Assembly (NCBI GenBank): GCA_027492575.1 | Contig: JAPUEM010000048.1 | Coordinates: 15,796 to 56,807, forward strand | Direction: 5' to 3' | Source: Propionicimonas sp. | Lineage (GTDB): Bacteria > Actinomycetota > Actinomycetes > Propionibacteriales > Propionibacteriaceae | Length of the DNA: 41,012 nucleotides | Shown here: positions 23,250 to 31,019 of the stretch, piece by piece | How positions within the stretch are numbered: the first letter of the stretch is position 1 | Layout of the letters: every line of letters begins with the position of its first letter | Position numbers and translations under genes: made by a program | Notes under the pieces: model-generated | Seen by the model: only the letters and a program-made list of their open reading frames with translations | What the model was told of the DNA's origin: nothing | The model's database searches: none

Positions 23250-24620
23250 ATGGCGCAAGATGGGTTGGTGCTTCGCCGAATCCTCCCAGCCCTGACCCTG
23301 GTGGTCGTGGCGCTGGGCGCGGCGACTCCGGCGGCCGCCGCCGGACGCGGGATGCCCGCCCCCGATGGCAAGCCGATGCTCTGGCCGACGACGAAGACGG
23401 TGTCGCAGAAGGCCTCGGACGGCCGTCCGGCCAGCGGGACCCGGTACGGGTTCGTGAATGCCTCCGGCGACCTCGTGGCACCGGCCCGCTACACCTCCTA
23501 CAGCTACTGCGGCGATCCGGAAGGACGCCCCGCGCTGGTACTGGCCGGTGATTCGGAGGGCTCGGATCTGCTCGACCTCACCGGCAGGCGGGTTCTGCAC
23601 GTCGAGGCCGGCTACGCCGAATGCGCGGGCACCGGCTACCTGATCGTCGCCGATCGGAGCGGTGACGGCTGGGCGGAGGGGGCCGTCGCGGTGGCGACCG
23701 GAGACCAGGTGCTCGCCGCCGAACCCGATCAGCAGGTGGCGGCCGTCAACGGCAGCCTCGTCAATGTCTCGCAACCGGCGGGGGAGTACTTCCTCGATCT
23801 CGCCACCGGTTCCACCACCCATCACGTCGGCTGGGTGACCGTCGCCGAGCAGGAGGCCGGGGCGCCGGGCGTCCCGGCGGCCGCTCGCCGGTCGTCCGCG
23901 GGCAAGCCGACCGGCCGGCTCGGCTACGTCGGCCGCAGCGGAGACTGGCTGCTCGGCCCCCAGTTCGACGCCGCCAGCGCCTTCCGCGGCGGCTACGCGG
24001 TGGTCGAACGGGACGGCAGGGCGACCTTCCTGGACGCCGGCCTGCGCCGGGTCGGCGGCGAATGGGACCGGATCCGTCCGATCACCGAACCGGCCGCGAT
24101 CGGCGAGCACGTGCTCGGCTACTGGGTCGAGGCGGACGGCCGCCGCGGGCTGCTGGGCCCCGATCTGGAACCGGTCGTCCAGCCCGGGCCGGGCCAGATC
24201 GACTGTGAACCTGGCGCCGCCGGCGCCTGCGCCGTGGTCGCGCCCGACGGCACCGCCGATCTGGTGCAACTGCCGAAGGGCGGCGTCACCACGACCCTGC
24301 CCGCCGGATTCACCCGCGTGCTGACCGCCGGGCTGATCGCCGACCACCCCGCCGCGGGGCAGACCGAGACCCGCATCCAGTCACTGGCCAGCGGCCGCAC
24401 GATCACCCAGCCCCGCGGCGTGGCCTGTCGCGGCACCGGCCCGAGCTTCGTGACCTGCCCCGACGCCGTGATCGACGAGGACGGCGACTCCACGGCCTTC
24501 ACCAGCGTGACCGTCGTCCCCGGCCCGTCCGGCGGCGCCCCGTACTACTGGGCGACCACCACCCGCGAGCAGGGCTTCCTCGACCCCGACGGCCGCTGGC
24601 GCTACCGCGAACTGAGATGA
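23250..24620 (+). CDS. Secreted WG-repeat-like protein (paralog B)
   Basis: A 456-aa exported protein of unknown function, clearly paralogous to the lipoprotein on the other strand. The shared start of the mature parts is GMPAPDGKPMLWPTTK against AMPASDGGPMLWPTTS, followed by YGFVNASGDLVAPARYTSYS, GEYFLDLATG, LGYVGRSGDWLLGPQFD and the ending QGFLDPDGRWRY. The signal peptide (RRILPALTLVVVALGAATPA) ends in an AAAA-type site near residue 31 and lacks a lipobox cysteine, so this copy is probably released or wall-held, not lipidated. All six cysteines have partners in paralog A. It starts at a perfect leaderless ATG and converges on 24626 with a 5-nt gap. WG-like repeats suggest a beta-rich binding surface; no enzyme motif is seen. 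Confidence 0.85.
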   Translation: MAQDGLVLRRILPALTLVVVALGAATPAAAAGRGMPAPDGKPMLWPTTKTVSQKASDGRPASGTRYGFVNASGDLVAPARYTSYSYCGDPEGRPALVLAGDSEGSDLLDLTGRRVLHVEAGYAECAGTGYLIVADRSGDGWAEGAVAVATGDQVLAAEPDQQVAAVNGSLVNVSQPAGEYFLDLATGSTTHHVGWVTVAEQEAGAPGVPAAARRSSAGKPTGRLGYVGRSGDWLLGPQFDAASAFRGGYAVVERDGRATFLDAGLRRVGGEWDRIRPITEPAAIGEHVLGYWVEADGRRGLLGPDLEPVVQPGPGQIDCEPGAAGACAVVAPDGTADLVQLPKGGVTTTLPAGFTRVLTAGLIADHPAAGQTETRIQSLASGRTITQPRGVACRGTGPSFVTCPDAVIDEDGDSTAFTSVTVVPGPSGGAPYYWATTTREQGFLDPDGRWRYRELR

Positions 24621-24625
24621 CGGGA

Positions 24626-25165
24626 TCAGCCGGCCACCCACCATGGTTCCTTGTCGTTCTGGGGGGACATCGGGACCAGCGGCACGGTGACGATCTCGGC
24701 GGGGACCCCTCGTTCGGAAGCGGCCGCGGTCAAGGCGGTGACGAGCTTCCCCCACGCGCGGTCTCCCACCGGCTCGCTCATCATCTCTCGCGCGCGATTC
24801 ACGGCCAGGACGCCGGTGCCGGCGTCCACCGTCCAAGCGAGCGAGACGTCATCGGCGGCGGCGAACTTCAGGTTCCAGCTGTCCGTCCCGGCGGAGGTGG
24901 TCGCCTTGGCCGAACCGAGCACCGCGTCCACCACCTGCCGTCCGGCGGTCGCATCCTCGAAGGTGACCCGCCGCCCGAGATCGGACGCGACGCGCTGCAG
25001 CCGACTGGCATTGGAGGCCTTGACCTTCTCCTCCAGGTTCAGCCCGGCGTCGGTCCCCAGCTGAGCAGCCTTCGCCTGGAGCTTCCTCTTGAAGAAGATG
25101 TTGTAGACCACCGGGGCGACGATCAGGAACGCGAACAGCAGATACAGCCAGATCGCCTCAAACAC
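24626..25165 (-). CDS. Membrane-anchored protein of unknown function
   Basis: A 179-aa protein with one N-terminal membrane helix (about residues 2-22, IWLYLLFAFLIVAPVVYNIF) followed by a basic stretch and a soluble domain, probably cytosolic by the positive-inside rule. The soluble part contains an Ala/Lys-rich coil (EEKVKASNASRLQRVASDLG) and mixed alpha/beta sequence ending PQNDKEPWWVAG. GTG 25165 is preferred: AGGGAG lies 7 nt upstream and TAAACT (25207-25212, minus) fits as -10. The upstream in-frame extension is rejected. No family recognised. Confidence 0.75.
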   Translation of the reverse strand: MFEAIWLYLLFAFLIVAPVVYNIFFKRKLQAKAAQLGTDAGLNLEEKVKASNASRLQRVASDLGRRVTFEDATAGRQVVDAVLGSAKATTSAGTDSWNLKFAAADDVSLAWTVDAGTGVLAVNRAREMMSEPVGDRAWGKLVTALTAAASERGVPAEIVTVPLVPMSPQNDKEPWWVAG

Positions 25166-25333
25166 GACAAACTCCCTGTGAATCGAAAAGGACACGGAAG
25201 CACCGGAGTTTAGCAACCCATGGGCCGGCAGGGGTCTCGAAGACGACTCGGACAACGCTGGGCGACCCGGAGCCTCCGGAAACGCCAGCGCGGTTCAGTC
25301 AGCCGGGCCGGCGAAGGGGAGAGCGAGGCTGGG

Positions 25334-26200
25334 CTATCCGGTCTGGAAGCTGAGGGTCAGTTCGGTGGGTCCGCTGGGGTCGCCGGGGCCGTGCCAGGCG
25401 GCGGGGGACCACGAGTTGTGCGTCCAGGTCCACTTGCCGATCGTGACGCCGGCCAGGCCGTAGCGTCCGGTGCCGGCGACGGCGGCGTGGGCGGCCGCCC
25501 AGGCGACGGTGGTGTCCTTCGCGGCGACCGTGACGCCGGTCTCGGTGGTGGTCAGCTTGATCGTCTTGCCGAAGGTCTTCTTCAGGTAGTCGGCCATGCC
25601 CTCGGGGTCGGGGTCGCCGGGGGAGCGGACGGCGCAGCTGAACGAGGCCGGGGTCTGGCCGGTGAGCGAGCTGGCCAGCGTCCGGGATTTCTCGACGTGC
25701 TTGCGGTAGGCCTCCGGGTGGGCGCTGCGCTGCACCGCCTGGGCGACGTCGTTGATGTCACCCTCCTCCCAGTTCTTGACCCGCACCAGGGCCTTGTAGA
25801 AGGCGGTCGCGGAGTACCAGGGATCCATGATCTCCTCGATGGTTCCCCAGCCCTTCGACGGACGCTGCTGGAAGAGCCCGATCGAGTCGGCGTGGCCGTA
25901 GTCGAGGTTCCGCATCCCGGATTCCTGGAAGGCGGTGGCCAGCGCGATGCTGCCCGCCCGCGGCACCAGCCCGCGCTTCACCGACACCCCCGAGATGAGC
26001 GCGGCGTAGTAGGCCCGTTCGGGATCGAGGGTGACCGAAGCGCCCTGCACGGTCGCGGTGCAGCGATCGTCAACCGGCAGCGGGACGCGGTGGTAGGCCG
26101 ACCAGGCGACCACCCCGCCGACCGCCAGCAGCGCGAGCGCCGACACCCCGGCGAGCAGCTTCGCCAGAGTGACCCTTGGGCGGGGTCGCCTAGTTGGCAT
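25334..26200 (-). CDS. Membrane-anchored lysozyme-like (transglycosylase-type) protein
   Basis: A 288-aa protein with a basic N-terminus, one membrane helix (about 12-34, [19 protein letters not shown]) and an extracytoplasmic lysozyme-like domain: [40 protein letters not shown] (the Glu in FQES is the likely catalytic acid), [20 protein letters not shown] and [16 protein letters not shown]. Actinobacterial relatives are often mislabelled heavy-metal transporters; the sequence instead suggests peptidoglycan cleavage. The C-terminal 90 residues form a further domain ending [14 protein letters not shown] 26200 lies inside the end of dapD (11-nt overlap), so both genes share a transcript, linking a wall hydrolase to diaminopimelate synthesis. 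Activity is unproven. Confidence 0.82.
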   Translation of the reverse strand: MPTRRPRPRVTLAKLLAGVSALALLAVGGVVAWSAYHRVPLPVDDRCTATVQGASVTLDPERAYYAALISGVSVKRGLVPRAGSIALATAFQESGMRNLDYGHADSIGLFQQRPSKGWGTIEEIMDPWYSATAFYKALVRVKNWEEGDINDVAQAVQRSAHPEAYRKHVEKSRTLASSLTGQTPASFSCAVRSPGDPDPEGMADYLKKTFGKTIKLTTTETGVTVAAKDTTVAWAAAHAAVAGTGRYGLAGVTIGKWTWTHNSWSPAAWHGPGDPSGPTELTLSFQTG

Positions 26201-27107
26201 GCAGTGCGGCGTTGAGTTCGACGCCGGTGCCGGCGCGCCGCAGCGCCTCGACCGCACCGGTGGTGGAGTTGCGCCGGAAGAGCAGCCCCGACTGCCCCGA
26301 CAGGCTGGCCGCCTTCACGACCTCGCCATCCAGCAGCACCTTGGTGCCGGCGGTGACGTACAGCCCGGCCTCGATCACGCAGTCGTCGCCCAGCGAGATG
26401 CCCAGGCCGGATTCGGCGCCCAGCAGGCAGCGTTCGCCGACCGTGATCTGCTCCTGGCCGCCCCCCGACAGGGTGCCCATGATGGACGCGCCGCCACCGA
26501 CGTCGGTGCCGTCGCCAACGATCACGCCGGCCGAGATCCGTCCCTCGACCATGGAGGCGCCGAGCGTCCCGGCGTTGAAGTTCACGAAGCCCTCGTGCAT
26601 CACGGTGGTGCCGGAGGCGAGATGGGCGCCGAGCCGCACCCGGTCGGCGTCGGCGATCCGGACGCCGCTGGGCAGCACGTAGTCGACCATGCGGGGGAAC
26701 TTGTCCACCCCGAAGACGGTGACCTGACCGCGGGCGCGCAACGCCAGGCGGGTCTGCTCGAAGCCTTCGGCCAGGCAGGGGCCGTGGTTCGTCCAGGCGA
26801 CATTGGTCAGCACCCCGAAGAGGCCGGTCAGGTCGATGCTGCGGGGGGCGGCAAGCCGCGCGCTGAGCAGGTGCAGCCGCAGATAGGCGTCCGGGACGCT
26901 CGCCGGCGGCTGGTCCAGATCGATCTCCACCAGCACCACCTCGGTGCGCACCCGGCGGTGGCCGTCGACCCCGGCCGCCTCGGTCAACTCCACCGGCGCC
27001 GGGCTGCCGTCGTGCGCGCCGAGGGCGGGCGCGGGGAACCAGGTGTCGAGCACCTGGCCGGATTCGTGGACGGTGGCAAGGCCCCAAGCGGCAGCGGGTC
27101 TGGTCAT
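26190..27107 (-). CDS. dapD: Tetrahydrodipicolinate N-succinyltransferase
   Basis: Transfers succinyl from succinyl-CoA to tetrahydrodipicolinate, opening the succinylase branch to diaminopimelate. The protein is 305 aa, of the actinobacterial DapD type. The N-terminal domain contains [13 protein letters not shown]; the left-handed beta-helix is seen as hexapeptide repeats from [20 protein letters not shown] through [20 protein letters not shown] to [20 protein letters not shown]. The open frame continues far upstream, but ATG 27107 is chosen because TACGCT (27115-27120, minus) lies 7 nt before it and the longer extension is antisense to dapE. Divergent from dapE with 51 nt between start codons. 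Confidence 0.95.
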   Translation of the reverse strand: MTRPAAAWGLATVHESGQVLDTWFPAPALGAHDGSPAPVELTEAAGVDGHRRVRTEVVLVEIDLDQPPASVPDAYLRLHLLSARLAAPRSIDLTGLFGVLTNVAWTNHGPCLAEGFEQTRLALRARGQVTVFGVDKFPRMVDYVLPSGVRIADADRVRLGAHLASGTTVMHEGFVNFNAGTLGASMVEGRISAGVIVGDGTDVGGGASIMGTLSGGGQEQITVGERCLLGAESGLGISLGDDCVIEAGLYVTAGTKVLLDGEVVKAASLSGQSGLLFRRNSTTGAVEALRRAGTGVELNAALHAN

Positions 27108-27114
27108 GCAGGCC

Positions 27115-27152
27115 AGCGTACCTGCGCGCGCCGACAGCCCAGGTCGTAGGCT
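27115..27152. promoter_or_regulatory. Bidirectional promoter region of dapD/dapE
   Basis: TACGCT on the minus strand (27115-27120, 7 nt before dapD) and TAGGCT on the plus strand (27147-27152, 6 nt before dapE) face outward with 26 nt between them. The -35 regions must overlap, so the two genes probably share one regulatory window. Confidence 0.5.
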
Positions 27153-27158
27153 TCGCCC

Positions 27159-28214
27159 ATGAACCTGCGCCCGCTCGGAGACCTGATCGAGCTCTTCCGG
27201 AAGATCGTCGACATCGAGTCGGTCAGCGGAAACGAGAAGGAACTGGCCGACGCCGTCGAGCGGGCGCTGGGGGAGTGCGATCACCTGAGCGTGGTGCGCG
27301 ACGGCGACACCCTGATCGCCCGCACCGACCTCGGACGGCCGCAGCGGGTGGTGATCGCGGGGCATCTCGACACCGTCCCGGTGGCCGCGAACCTGCCCTC
27401 CCGGCTGGTGGACGGGGTGGTGCACGGCCGCGGCACGGTGGACATGAAGGGCGGCGTCGCCGTCATGCTGCAGGTCGCCGCGCGGCTGGCCCAGCCCAAC
27501 CGCGATCTCACCTGGATCTTCTACGACCACGAGGAGGTGGCGGCCGCCGACAACTCGCTGACCCGGATCGCCGCCACCCGTCCGGAGGCGCTGGAAGGCG
27601 ACTTCGCCGTCCTGATGGAGCCGACCTCGGCCCGGATCGAGGGCGGTTGCCAGGGCACCCTGCGGTACGTGGTGACCACCCGCGGCAAGGCCGCCCACTC
27701 GGCGCGGTCGTGGGCCGGCCACAACGCCATCCACGACATGGGCGAGGTGCTGCGCCGGCTCGAGGCGTACCAGCCGAGAACCGTCGAGGTGGACGGCCTG
27801 ACCTACCGGGAGGGCATGAACGCCGTCGACATCCGCGGCGGGATCGCCGGCAACGTCATCCCCGACCGCTGCGCGGTGACGGTCAACTTCCGGTTCGCCC
27901 CCGACCGGGACGAGGCGGACGCGATCGGCCACTGCCGGGCATTGATGGACGGGCACGACATCGAGGTGATCGACTTCGCGCTCGGCGCCCGGCCCGGCCT
28001 CGACCGTCCGATCGCGCGGGAATTCCTCGCCGCGGTCGGCGGCACCCCGCTGGCCAAGTTCGGCTGGACGGACGTCGCCCGGTTCAGCGCCCTCGGCACT
28101 CCGGCGGTGAACTTCGGTCCCGGCGATGCGCTGAAGGCCCACGCCGATGACGAGGCCTGCCCGGTGACCGACCTCTACACCTGTAGGGACGCGCTGCTGC
28201 GCTGGCTGGCCTGA
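27159..28214 (+). CDS. dapE: Succinyl-diaminopimelate desuccinylase
   Basis: M20-family zinc hydrolase that releases succinate and LL-diaminopimelate. The 351-aa protein shows [13 protein letters not shown] (metal ligand His69 and Asp71), [20 protein letters not shown] (second metal Asp), [13 protein letters not shown] (catalytic Glu-Glu), [20 protein letters not shown], the dimerisation domain with [15 protein letters not shown], and C-terminal [18 protein letters not shown] with the last His ligand. Start ATG 27159 is leaderless. Together with dapA, dapC and dapD the window covers much of the lysine/peptidoglycan precursor route. Confidence 0.96.
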   Translation: MNLRPLGDLIELFRKIVDIESVSGNEKELADAVERALGECDHLSVVRDGDTLIARTDLGRPQRVVIAGHLDTVPVAANLPSRLVDGVVHGRGTVDMKGGVAVMLQVAARLAQPNRDLTWIFYDHEEVAAADNSLTRIAATRPEALEGDFAVLMEPTSARIEGGCQGTLRYVVTTRGKAAHSARSWAGHNAIHDMGEVLRRLEAYQPRTVEVDGLTYREGMNAVDIRGGIAGNVIPDRCAVTVNFRFAPDRDEADAIGHCRALMDGHDIEVIDFALGARPGLDRPIAREFLAAVGGTPLAKFGWTDVARFSALGTPAVNFGPGDALKAHADDEACPVTDLYTCRDALLRWLA

Positions 28215-28256
28215 CCTCGGCGGGAGGGTCGCCTACGTCAACCGGACGAGTTGCGT

Positions 28257-28262
28257 CATGAT
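28257..28262 (+). promoter_or_regulatory. Putative leaderless -10 box of LOG gene (CATGAT)
   Basis: CATGAT ends 6 nt before ATG 28269. It supports that ATG over the upstream in-frame TTG at 28251. Confidence 0.4.
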
Positions 28263-28268
28263 GGGGCG

Positions 28269-29027
28269 ATGAGCAAGCCGATGCGAACCCAGGGCCCGGT
28301 GGTCCGCCGTTCCGAGACCGCTGATCCGAGCACCTTCGACGAATGGCTGCTGGCCAACCGCGGCGACACCGAGTGGGCCCATGCCGATCCGTGGCGGGTG
28401 CTGCGGATCCAGTCGGAGTTCGTCGAGGGGTTCGGGACGCTGGCCGATGTCGGCCCGGCGATCAGCGTCTTCGGATCAGCCCGCACCTCGCGCCGCGCGA
28501 AGTACTACGCCGAGGCCGTCGAGATCGGACGGCTGCTCGCCGAGGCCGGCTTCGCCACCATCACCGGCGGCGGCCCGGGCATCATGGAGGCCGCCAACAA
28601 GGGCGCCATGCGGGCCGGTGGCGCCTCGGTGGGGCTGGGCATCGAACTGCCCTTCGAGCAGGGGATCAACAAGTACGTCTCGCTCGGCATCAACTTCCGG
28701 TACTTCTTCGCCCGCAAGGTCATGTTCCTGAAGTACTCCCAGGGCTTCATCGTGATGCCCGGCGGCTTCGGCACCTTCGACGAACTCTTCGAGGCCGCCA
28801 CCCTGGTGCAGACCCGCAAGGTGCGCTCCTTCCCGATCGTCCTCTACGGCACCGAATACTGGTCGGGAATGCTCACCTGGCTACGCGAGACGATGCTGGG
28901 CGAGGGCTACATCGGCGAGAAGGATCTCAACCTGCTGCAGCTGGTGGACGACCCCGCCGAGGCGGTGCAACTGGTCACCAGCCCGGGCTCGCAGCCCTCG
29001 CCCGACGACGGCTTCCAGATGTCCTGA
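28269..29027 (+). CDS. LOG-family protein (cytokinin-type phosphoribohydrolase fold)
   Basis: A 252-aa cytosolic protein of the LOG/TIGR00730 family, whose studied members split nucleoside 5'-monophosphates into base and ribose 5-phosphate. The blocks ISVFGSARTSRRAKYYAEAV, ITGGGPGIMEAANKGAMRAG, SLGINFRYFFARKVMFLKYS and the hallmark MPGGFGTFDELFEA (PGGxGTxxE) are all present. The mycobacterial homologue (Rv1205) makes cytokinin-like products and lies in the same dapE neighbourhood. Whether this one works on adenylates is unproven. ATG 28269 is chosen from the CATGAT box. Confidence 0.93.
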   Translation: MSKPMRTQGPVVRRSETADPSTFDEWLLANRGDTEWAHADPWRVLRIQSEFVEGFGTLADVGPAISVFGSARTSRRAKYYAEAVEIGRLLAEAGFATITGGGPGIMEAANKGAMRAGGASVGLGIELPFEQGINKYVSLGINFRYFFARKVMFLKYSQGFIVMPGGFGTFDELFEAATLVQTRKVRSFPIVLYGTEYWSGMLTWLRETMLGEGYIGEKDLNLLQLVDDPAEAVQLVTSPGSQPSPDDGFQMS

Positions 29028-29058
29028 CCGGCTGCGGCCCCGGCTCAGGGCGCTCGGT

Positions 29059-29064
29059 TACTAT
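29059..29064 (+). promoter_or_regulatory. Leaderless -10 box of DivIVA-like gene (TACTAT)
   Basis: TACTAT ends exactly 6 nt before GTG 29071. Confidence 0.5.
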
Positions 29065-29070
29065 CTGAGC

Positions 29071-29412
29071 GTGGAGTGGTTCTTGTGGATGCTGGGGGTC
29101 GCCATCCTGGGCGTGGCCGCGGTCGCGTCCAGCGGGCGGCTGGGCGAGTTGCCCGCGCCGGTGACCAGCACCCCGGCCCCGCACCTGCCGCAGGGCGAGC
29201 TGACCGGTGACGATCTGCGCGCCGCCCGCTTCTCGGTGGTTCCGCGCGGCTACTCGATGCACCAGGTCGACGAACTGCTCGACCGGATGGCCCGCCAGCT
29301 CGATGAAGGCCGGCCCTCTCGTCCGGCGCCGATCACCCCGGACGCCGCTCCCGACCCCGGGGAACCACCGCCCGCCGAGCCCACCGGTGAGGATGCCGAA
29401 CGGGCCGACTGA
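29071..29412 (+). CDS. Membrane-anchored DivIVA-domain-like protein
   Basis: A 113-aa protein with an N-terminal membrane helix (WFLWMLGVAILGVAAVAS), a short linker, a DivIVA-type motif (about 51-75: ARFSVVPRGYSMHQVDELLD) and a Pro/Glu/Asp-rich, disordered tail. The 'F..V.RGY....VD..L' pattern is the conserved N-terminal motif of DivIVA/Wag31, used in polar growth and division; here it is truncated, with no long coiled coil. Mycobacteria carry a similar small protein (Rv1209) in this neighbourhood. Localisation to curved membrane is inferred only. Confidence 0.8.
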   Translation: MEWFLWMLGVAILGVAAVASSGRLGELPAPVTSTPAPHLPQGELTGDDLRAARFSVVPRGYSMHQVDELLDRMARQLDEGRPSRPAPITPDAAPDPGEPPPAEPTGEDAERAD

Positions 29413-29456
29413 CGGCGGATCCGGCCGGTGCGGCAGCGAGTGTCAGCGCGGGATGG

Positions 29457-29497
29457 AATAATGGTGTGCAGTTCGATCCCAGCCTGAACAAGTGAGG
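29457..29497 (+). promoter_or_regulatory. Promoter and ribosome binding site of DUF3117 gene
   Basis: AATAAT (29457-29462) is a probable -10 giving a leader of about 35 nt. GAGG (29494-29497) is the ribosome binding site for ATG 29504. Confidence 0.4.
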
Positions 29498-29503
29498 TAT
29501 GCA

Positions 29504-29674
29504 ATGGCAGCGATGAAACCGCGAACCGGAGACGGCCCCATCGAGGTCGCCAAGGAAGGACGCGTGATCGCCATGCGGATCCCCGCCGAGGGCGGCGGCC
29601 GGCTGGTGATCGAGTTGAATGCGGCAGAGGCGGCCGAACTCCGCGAAGCCCTCGACGGCGTCGTCACCGCCTGA
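29504..29674 (+). CDS. DUF3117 small protein
   Basis: A 56-aa protein matching the actinobacteria-wide DUF3117 family: MAAMKPRTGDGPIEVAKEGR, then a beta segment IAMRIPAEGGGRLVIELN and a helix EAAELREALDGVV. Function is unknown; near-invariant length and sequence across the phylum suggest a core role. ATG 29504 is chosen over GTG 29492 by the ribosome binding site. A strong hairpin follows 13 nt after the stop. Confidence 0.95.
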   Translation: MAAMKPRTGDGPIEVAKEGRVIAMRIPAEGGGRLVIELNAAEAAELREALDGVVTA

Positions 29675-29687
29675 TCCGGTACAGCAC

Positions 29688-29717
29688 AAGGCCCCGAGGA
29701 GGATCCTCGGGGCCTTT
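29688..29717. terminator. Bidirectional terminator between DUF3117 and glgA
   Basis: A perfect 13-bp stem (29688-29700 with 29704-29716), a GGA loop and a TTT run follow the DUF3117 gene. It lies between convergent genes and can also end glgA transcripts read on the minus strand. Confidence 0.85.
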
Positions 29718-29731
29718 GCGTTGTCGGAGGG

Positions 29732-30931
29732 TCAGCGACCCTGGTGGAAGTCGATCGCCTTCTCGTAGACCCCGACGGTCTGCTGGGCGATGGCCTCCCA
29801 GGAGAACTCGTCGATGCAGCGCTGGCGTCCGGCCAGGCCGTAGGCCCGCGCCTTGGCGGGATCACGGGTCAGAGCGTTGAGCTGCTCGGCGAAGGAGGCC
29901 TCGAAGGCGGCCACGTACGCCGGGTCGCCGGCCTGCTTCGGGTCGTAGGGCACCAGGGTGCCGGTCTCGCCGTCCACCACGACCTCGGGGATGCCGCCGA
30001 CCGCGCTGGCGACCACCGCGGTTTCGCAGGCCATCGCCTCCAGGTTGACGATGCCCAGCGGCTCGTAGATCGACGGGCAGGCGAAGACGGTCGCGTGGGT
30101 CAGCACCTGACGGACGGACGCCCGCGGCAGCATCTCCTGCACCCACTTCACGCTGCCGGAACGCGCCCGGTCGAGCTCGGCGAAGGCGGTGTCGAACTCG
30201 GCGGCGATCTCCGGGGTGTCCGGGGCGCCGGCGAGCAGCAGCAGCTGGGTGTCGGGGTCGAGCTGCTGGGCGGCCCGCACCAGGTGCACCAGGCCCTTCT
30301 GCCGGGTGATCCGGCCGACGAAGACGATCAGCGGACGATCCCGGTCCACGCCGAGTGAATCCACCACGTCGGTGGCGTGATCGGGCTTGAACTCATCGGG
30401 ATCGATGCCGTTCTTCACCACGTACACCCGGTCGGGATCGAGCTCGGGGTAGCTCTCCAGCACGTCGCCGCGCATGCCCGCGCTGACCGCGATCACCGCG
30501 GCGGCGTCCGCGAAGGAGGTCCGCTCCGCCCAGGACGACACCCGGTAGCCGCCGCCCAGCTGCTCGGCCTTCCACGGCCGGTGCGGCTCCAGCGAGTGCG
30601 AGGTCACCACGTGCGGCACGTCCAGGAACTTCGAACCGACCAGGCCGGCGAAGTTGGCATACCAGGTGTGGGAGTGGATGACATCGACCGACGGATCGAT
30701 GGCATTGGCCATGGCCACGTCAGCGCCGAGCACCCGCAGCGCCGCGTTGGCGCCCTCGGGGAAGGTCTCGGGGTGAGCCGTCGCACCGTCGCGTGGCTCG
30801 CCCATGCACTGGACGTCGACATGGTCGGTGAACTTCCGGAGCTGCGGGACGAGTTGTCCCACATGAACGCCGGCGCCACCGTAGATGAACGGGGGATATT
30901 CCCGTGTGAGGATAGATACGCGCAGTCCCAT
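29732..30931 (-). CDS. glgA: Glycogen synthase / maltose-1-phosphate synthase (GT4)
   Basis: A 399-aa retaining glucosyltransferase of family GT4, the actinobacterial GlgA/GlgM type. The N-terminal Rossmann domain has ILTREYPPFIYGGAGVHVGQ; the C-terminal donor-binding domain has VFVGRITRQKGLVHL (about 202-214) and CPSIYEPLGIVNLEAMACET, with the E-x7-E motif near 290-299. The mycobacterial enzyme (Rv1212c) mainly forms maltose 1-phosphate from ADP-glucose and glucose 1-phosphate; which product this one makes cannot be read from sequence. ATG 30931 has a CACGAT box (30939-30944, minus) 7 nt upstream. Divergent from glgC, which supplies ADP-glucose. Confidence 0.95.
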   Translation of the reverse strand: MGLRVSILTREYPPFIYGGAGVHVGQLVPQLRKFTDHVDVQCMGEPRDGATAHPETFPEGANAALRVLGADVAMANAIDPSVDVIHSHTWYANFAGLVGSKFLDVPHVVTSHSLEPHRPWKAEQLGGGYRVSSWAERTSFADAAAVIAVSAGMRGDVLESYPELDPDRVYVVKNGIDPDEFKPDHATDVVDSLGVDRDRPLIVFVGRITRQKGLVHLVRAAQQLDPDTQLLLLAGAPDTPEIAAEFDTAFAELDRARSGSVKWVQEMLPRASVRQVLTHATVFACPSIYEPLGIVNLEAMACETAVVASAVGGIPEVVVDGETGTLVPYDPKQAGDPAYVAAFEASFAEQLNALTRDPAKARAYGLAGRQRCIDEFSWEAIAQQTVGVYEKAIDFHQGR

Positions 30932-31007
30932 GCCCGAGATCGTGTCACATCGGCCGTCTGTCGGACACTATTTCGTCCAGATGTTTGTGAAGAACCGTCG
31001 GACCCAA

Positions 31008-31013
31008 TAGGTT
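31008..31013 (+). promoter_or_regulatory. Leaderless -10 box of glgC (TAGGTT)
   Basis: TAGGTT ends exactly 6 nt before ATG 31020. With the glgA box at 30939-30944 it defines a divergent regulatory region of about 63 nt between boxes. Confidence 0.5.
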
Positions 31014-31019
31014 CTGACC

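Noticed and set aside
27108-28142. Long N-terminal extension of dapD
   Set aside because: It is antisense to dapE, which has full M20 motifs, and the DapD family begins near ATG 27107, which has its own -10 box.
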